8,253 bases of DNA from Candidatus Hydrogenedentota bacterium (GTDB taxonomy: Bacteria > Hydrogenedentota > Hydrogenedentia > Hydrogenedentales > SLHB01), in assembly GCA_007130675.1 (NCBI GenBank), contig SLSB01000551.1, positions 1 through 8,253 on the forward strand, read 5' to 3'. The notes below the pieces were generated by a model, which saw only the letters and a program-made list of their open reading frames with translations, was not told the origin of the DNA and did not search any database. Below, piece by piece: positions 7,801 to 8,253 of this stretch. How positions within the stretch are numbered: position 1 is the first letter of the stretch; the number at the start of each line of letters is the position of its first letter. Position numbers and translations under genes: made by a program.

Positions 7801-8253
7801 ACATCCTGATCGGCCTTTACAACGGCCGCCGCGTGGCACTCGATGGGCTCGAGGAATCGTACCGGCGCTACCTCATCGGCGCCCTCGATGTGCAGCGCGA
7901 AAACTTGGCGCCCATTGATGTGTCGCTGGGCGATACCGAGGAAGAACGCCGGCAGTATGCGCAAGACAAAGCCGATTTCGGCGCGCATATGAACCCTTCG
8001 GACACATGGATTGATTTCAGCAAGGTGGCCACGGACGGGTCGGTCAAAATCAACAAGGAACCGAATCGTTTGACCGTGTTCCCGTATCCCCGCGACAGGG
8101 AGTTTGGCCTCGAGATCGACATCGCGGCCTTTGCGCCCGAGTCCACCATCGAGAACGTGCGTGTCACCGCGCTCGCAGCAGGGTCGCAGGAGAATATGGG
8201 CCAGGTGCCGTTCGAGCGCGACGGCAACCGCGTGATATTCACGGCGGGCCGTG
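4890..8253 (+). CDS. Large secreted glycoside hydrolase-like protein (partial at 3' end)
   Basis: The frame is open from ATG 4890 to the window edge, giving 1,121 whole codons and no stop. AGGAGA (4875-4880) lies nine bases before the ATG. The N-terminus MRRLLLCLTLVAFCTSPFAQ is a signal peptide, probably cleaved after A19; F at position 13 argues against a lipobox at C14. Residues ~20-195 look like a jelly-roll carbohydrate-binding module (WKDFSFDLTPHAGGIITLRL). About 200-450 suggests a beta-supersandwich. About 465-770 suggests a TIM barrel, opening with VMLDIWTHHKG and containing SLHENYIDMYPDAPSYD. D617 (AAYLDVHT) and E665 (LFGEGHNHFYW) are the best candidates for nucleophile and acid/base, a layout like GH101/GH129 and DUF5696 proteins. 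A C-terminal beta module at ~893-985 has CFVHFVN and a DH...W..GD pattern. These domain limits and the family are my inference; DUF6259-like proteins are an alternative. Likely substrates are exported or external glycans. It diverges from the sensor kinase gene, but a regulatory link is unproven. Confidence 0.85.
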   Translation, partial: MRRLLLCLTLVAFCTSPFAQEAVVDLPLGTTLLADIGLYTVAYQSYGQDIVKMPHSWTGHFHPVSGIAYIPHERMLDRDALLLHSPWRVPPGKVWVDYRLRVPETSPITLSFGIAMSPEAAAPDKSDGVTFSAYVLADGEETELMREHYTKAEWKDFSFDLTPHAGGIITLRLQAEPGPNNSPAFDFSYFGDVKILCGTRDDGEQDLFERLTSAQAYLATRDVDILPLSNKPDYGITPSNLLPHTNTITETDTGYRFEYTAADCRLVYRYEPRTGTLDDFTAQIDDAPAFQPALGGGITAIAPGTDVLPSRLENGHIIDASLDEDSRELTITWAYPLEDGSFEATWTFGMAGKALTVTVDTEEPVVTAFSLGHNGGAAFRKTFGVPYLYGSVWYLTEQNVFTCRYLDWTRSHASRCPQGEASYEPKTDGTRNPLHEVGYIAVSPNVQEVLPNIPHPPSPYIELLAPKVMLDIWTHHKGTFAGDAENLRDLKDNGVDHLAVISHVWQRYGYDVKLPDHLPPNPDYGGREGMEQFAQAANECGYIWSLHENYIDMYPDAPSYDPSAIVLRADGSPSPAWFNPGTGVQSFGLKCNRALEFAEQNSPLIHEWFQTNAAYLDVHTCVPPWHQLDHDADQPMAAMALAKVKYDAELFQYMRDTHNGPLFGEGHNHFYWAGLCDGVEAELRGGEDHRPFLDFNLLKIHPQMVNHGMGYYERWFRRGYAHRWGHDSGSVEQIDKYRAQEVAYGHAGFIGNAQTNNVHWVAKEHHMMYPVQRLYNTARPLEIAYAVGGQFVPASIALVMGQTERQRIRYDNGLTVWINWADADWQVEEYTLPQWGFLALGPDTKVATYVQEGLFADYAECPEFLFVDARTCFTMPYLEDFRAIEPRLASLEYLGDGRIRIAYEWHVGEDIEEDYHCFVHFVNSAGGHPERIVFQQDHALPKPTSQWRKGDVIADGPYEITIPEGAEERFNILIGLYNGRRVALDGLEESYRRYLIGALDVQRENLAPIDVSLGDTEEERRQYAQDKADFGAHMNPSDTWIDFSKVATDGSVKINKEPNRLTVFPYPRDREFGLEIDIAAFAPESTIENVRVTALAAGSQENMGQVPFERDGNRVIFTAGR

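Noticed and set aside
5997..7988. 663-codon minus-strand open frame
   Set aside because: It is antisense to the secreted protein and exactly in register with its codons. It needs only the absence of TTA, CTA and TCA codons, which are rare in this G/C-ending gene; it ends where the plus strand uses TCA (5997-5999). It has no ribosome binding site or recognisable domain.

Overview
The window is GC-rich bacterial DNA with long, compact reading frames, AGGAG-type ribosome binding sites and G/C-rich third codon positions. A DUF2851 protein, a soluble PAS sensor kinase and a secreted multidomain glycosidase-like protein of more than 1,100 residues would suit an environmental carbohydrate-degrading bacterium, for example of the Planctomycetota/Verrucomicrobiota/Hydrogenedentota type. 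That placement is inference. No rRNA, tRNA, CRISPR array, transposase or phage gene was seen.

Left part (1-931). A minus-strand gene for a single-span membrane protein begins at 148 and leaves the window at base 1. It has a good ribosome binding site and a near-consensus promoter (183-211). To its right, 149-679 has no intact gene. It holds a decayed copy of the start of the DUF2851 gene, with two in-frame stops and a large internal deletion, then what may be a frameshifted remnant of a second small gene (493-658). A small two-span membrane protein resembling DUF3185 follows at 680-931.

Middle part (932-4602). The intact DUF2851 gene (1194-2663, +) shares its first ~120 bases and ~110 bases of upstream DNA with the decayed copy, so the DUF3185-like gene lies between the two copies. 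Converging on it is a 614-residue soluble histidine kinase (4602-2758, -) with two PAS domains and every catalytic box intact, but no response regulator gene beside it.

Right part (4603-8253). A 287-base divergent spacer separates the kinase from a large secreted protein. The spacer holds a candidate kinase promoter and, just upstream of its -35, three direct GAAATCG repeats that could be a regulator site. The secreted protein (4890 to the edge, +) has a signal peptide, an N-terminal jelly-roll-like region, a probable beta-supersandwich, a probable TIM-barrel glycosidase domain with D617 and E665 as candidate catalytic residues, and C-terminal beta domains. It is open at the right edge.

I see no multi-gene defence or mobile system. 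The features most worth a second look are the broken DUF2851 duplicate, the repeats before the kinase promoter, and the unassigned glycosidase-like protein.
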